Below, piece after piece: positions 5,386 to 6,817 of a stretch of 6,817 nt of DNA; within the stretch, counting starts at the first letter, position 1, and each line of letters opens with the position of its first letter. Both the position numbers and the translations under genes were made by a program. Below the pieces are notes generated by a model. It made no database searches, was not told the origin of the DNA, and worked only from the letters and a program-made list of their open reading frames with translations. This stretch comes from JBGTKH01 sp041744735 (GTDB lineage Bacteria; Planctomycetota; Planctomycetia; Pirellulales; Pirellulaceae), in contig JBGTKH010000357.1 of the NCBI GenBank assembly GCA_041744735.1, positions 1 to 6,817 of the forward strand. The letters are read 5' to 3'.

Positions 5386-5812
5386 ATGCGCGGAATTTTT
5401 GGAATCGCATCGCAAACCGCACTGGACCCTGGCTCGTCGCCGGATGCGGTCCGCGACACGCTCATGCACAGGGGGCCCGATTTTGCCGGGACGTGGTACT
5501 GCGCCGATTCGGGACTGGCAATCGCGCAGCAGCGTTCGTCGATCATCGACTTGACCGCCGCCGCCCGGCAGCCGTTGGTGGAAGAAAGTGATCAATTGCG
5601 GGTCGTCTTCAACGGCGAAATCTATAGTTTCTGCGAGTTGCGGCAGTGATTGATTGGGATGGGTTATCATCGAGTCTGCCGTTGAGATCTTTTCGACAGT
5701 GGAAACTCAACGGCTCTTGACTGGCCAGCGGCGCGGGCGGAACAACGTTCAGCGACTGTTTGCCTTGACCATGTTTGAGCTGTGGAGACGACATTATGGG
5801 ATTTCGGTTTAG
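5386..5812 (+). pseudogene. asnB: Asparagine synthetase (glutamine-hydrolysing), internally deleted (second copy)
   Basis: The N-terminal 87 codons (5386-5649) are a clear class II glutaminase domain: GIFGI, LMHRGPD (26-32), QQRSSIIDL (48-56) and VFNGEIYSFCELR (74-86). Residue 2, the catalytic Cys in MCGIFGI, is Arg here (TGC to CGC), so glutamine hydrolysis would be lost. A TGA follows at 5647-5649, yet the same frame continues LIGMGYH, as the family does. A frameshift near 5671 then leads through ESAVEIF into LLTGQRRGRNNVQRLFALTMFELW and TAG at 5810-5812, which is the family's C-terminus. About 140 codons remain of an expected 600 or more, and the ATP-pyrophosphatase (synthetase) domain is deleted. 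Such proteins in polysaccharide loci are thought to amidate sugar acids or related acceptors. No good ribosome binding site precedes 5386. The polymerase-like gene starts inside the tail. Confidence 0.85.
5784..5788 (+). promoter_or_regulatory. Ribosome binding site GGAGA for the polymerase-like gene
   Basis: GGAGA ends seven bases before ATG 5796. It is embedded in the Trp-Arg codons of the asparagine-synthetase tail, and the ATG precedes that gene's TAG by 12 bases. This is the layout of two overlapping, translationally coupled genes. It decides for 5796 over ATG 5814 and ATG 5826, which lack a spaced site. Confidence 0.65.
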
Positions 5813-6817
5813 GATGCCGGCGATAATGGCAATCCGAAGTGTATTGCAAGCCGGCCCGTCAGTGCCGATCATTTACTGGCGGGTGGTGTGGCTCGTCTGG
5901 GGCTTAGGCGCTCTGTTCGCCTATCGCGTCTGCGCGCGGCCACCCTTGGGCGTTCTGGTGTGTCTCATTGCGGCAACCACCGTGGCCGGGGTGATCACAG
6001 TCCGCACCAGCCGGCTGTCGTTTCTTCCGCGGCTCATGATCCTGTTGTACGCGCTTCCATTCTCGGCCACGGCGGGTTACCTATTTTTTGCCAATTACGT
6101 ATGGTGGACCACGACGCTGCACAGCCAGTACTGCGAAGATCACGAACTGATGAGCGAGTTGCTGTTCAGCGCGCTCGTTGGACTGTCCGGACTCATCATG
6201 GGTATCGTGTATGGTCCGGTGCGGCCACGCCGCCTTGGGGAGTGCGTTGCCGGTTCGCACGAGGCCCCACCGTACCAACGAACGTTACCGTATGGTCCGT
6301 TTTTTCTCTTGCTGGTGCTATCCTTATTTTTTTCCTGGCTGCACATGCCTGAAAAGACCATTTTTTCAGCAGCCTACGGAAACGGCGACCAGGGAACTAG
6401 CTTTGCCATCAAGTCATCGTTTTATGCTTCCTACCTGGTTTCGTATCTCATCTTAATTTTGTTGTTCATTGACACCGAGCGCGAACCGGCAGGCTCGCGG
6501 CAAAGAAGGACCAAAATGAAAGCCGTTTTGAGCACCACGGCTTTTATTGCGGTCGTGATCCAATTGCTACACGGGGACCGCGAGTCAAGCGGCCTAATAT
6601 GTGGTCTGGTGGCGCTGCACCTTACCGCGCCGGAGGACTTCGGCCGTGGTGCGGATTTCGTGTCGACGCATTTGGGAAAGTTCGGCAGGCTCGCGATTCC
6701 GCTAATAGTGCTCGTTGCGCTCTTTTACGTCCTGGGGTTGATTCGGTCAAACGTCAGCGATGCGGGATTCACGGGTGCGCGGTTCTGCGAAAGTTTTTCT
6801 GAGGCGTACCGGAAAAA
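5796..6817 (+). CDS. Multi-pass membrane protein, probable repeat-unit polymerase (Wzy-like), 3' end outside window
   Basis: The frame from ATG 5796 stays open for 340 codons to the window end. About nine membrane helices are visible (roughly 25-43, 50-68, 78-101, 120-140, 167-184, 207-225, 244-260, 263-277 and 298-315). A polar loop at 141-165 is rich in Arg and Pro, and another at 226-243 is highly charged. VVIQLLHGDRESSGLICGLVAL (253-274) resembles the helix, Gly-Asp/Ser-Arg, helix motif of O-antigen and oligosaccharide repeat-unit polymerases, which join lipid-linked repeats at the periplasmic face. Wzy proteins are poorly conserved, so the name rests on topology, that motif, and the presence of the initiating transferase and flippase. 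An O-acetyltransferase or unknown membrane protein is possible. The gene overlaps the dead asparagine synthetase by 17 bases and shows no frameshift. Confidence 0.62.
   Translation, partial: MGFRFRMPAIMAIRSVLQAGPSVPIIYWRVVWLVWGLGALFAYRVCARPPLGVLVCLIAATTVAGVITVRTSRLSFLPRLMILLYALPFSATAGYLFFANYVWWTTTLHSQYCEDHELMSELLFSALVGLSGLIMGIVYGPVRPRRLGECVAGSHEAPPYQRTLPYGPFFLLLVLSLFFSWLHMPEKTIFSAAYGNGDQGTSFAIKSSFYASYLVSYLILILLFIDTEREPAGSRQRRTKMKAVLSTTAFIAVVIQLLHGDRESSGLICGLVALHLTAPEDFGRGADFVSTHLGKFGRLAIPLIVLVALFYVLGLIRSNVSDAGFTGARFCESFSEAYRK

Noticed and set aside
548..5812. Sequencing or assembly error as the explanation for all broken genes
   Set aside because: Five frames of 209 to 439 codons in the same window carry no indel, while the broken genes carry several kinds of lesion, including large deletions and a missense at a catalytic residue. 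Single frameshifts such as the one beside the A run at 720-725 could still be errors.
5888..6352. 154-codon + strand open frame with Arg- and His-rich product
   Set aside because: It lies entirely inside the longer membrane-protein frame from 5796, has no ribosome binding site, and its composition is that of an out-of-frame shadow.
1..6817. CRISPR arrays, tRNA or rRNA genes, riboswitches
   Set aside because: I saw no spaced direct repeats, no cloverleaf or conserved rRNA sequence, and no known aptamer-like leader.

Overview
The window looks like part of an extracellular or capsular polysaccharide locus from a moderately GC-rich bacterium. The mix is a small polyprenol-phosphate sugar transferase, a Wzx-type flippase, a sulfotransferase, a methyltransferase with an N-terminal zinc ribbon, asparagine-synthetase-like genes, a carbamoyltransferase and its small DUF5989 partner. 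This suggests a planctomycete (Pirellulales-like), but that is inferred from gene content and style, not from a marker gene. Every gene I can support is on the + strand; I found no tRNA, rRNA or CRISPR.

Layout. Positions 1 to about 174 look like the right end of an insertion sequence, with a possible transposase tail ending at 121. It abuts the last 78 codons of a UDP-glucuronate 4-epimerase (175-411), which has lost its first three quarters. A run of wreckage follows: the N-terminus of a carbamoyltransferase (548 to about 660) and a nearly full-length but frameshifted DUF5989-like gene (677-822). Then come three apparently intact, closely spaced genes: the initiating sugar transferase (833-1462), the flippase (1468-2787) and a sulfotransferase (2821-3834). 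The apparent gap 3835-4133 holds a decayed asparagine-synthetase C-terminus. An intact methyltransferase follows (4134-5177). After an unassigned 208-base gap comes a second asparagine-synthetase gene (5386-5812), with Cys2 changed to Arg, a stop, a frameshift and its middle deleted. Last is a long open membrane-protein frame from 5796 that runs off the window end and is probably a repeat-unit polymerase.

How it fits together. The sugar transferase would load the first sugar phosphate onto undecaprenyl phosphate, the flippase would move the lipid-linked repeat across the inner membrane, and the polymerase-like protein would join repeats. The sulfotransferase and methyltransferase would decorate the product. 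No glycosyltransferase lies in this window. The broken genes are all sugar-supply or tailoring functions (epimerase, carbamoyltransferase with DUF5989, two asparagine-synthetase-like proteins), while the assembly core is open.

The most notable point is that the 'intergenic' spaces are mostly gene corpses. Three intact genes (sugar transferase, methyltransferase, polymerase) begin inside or right at the tail of a dead gene, as if those tails were kept because they carry the ribosome binding site of the next gene. I see a decaying, remodelled polysaccharide locus rather than a wholly new system.
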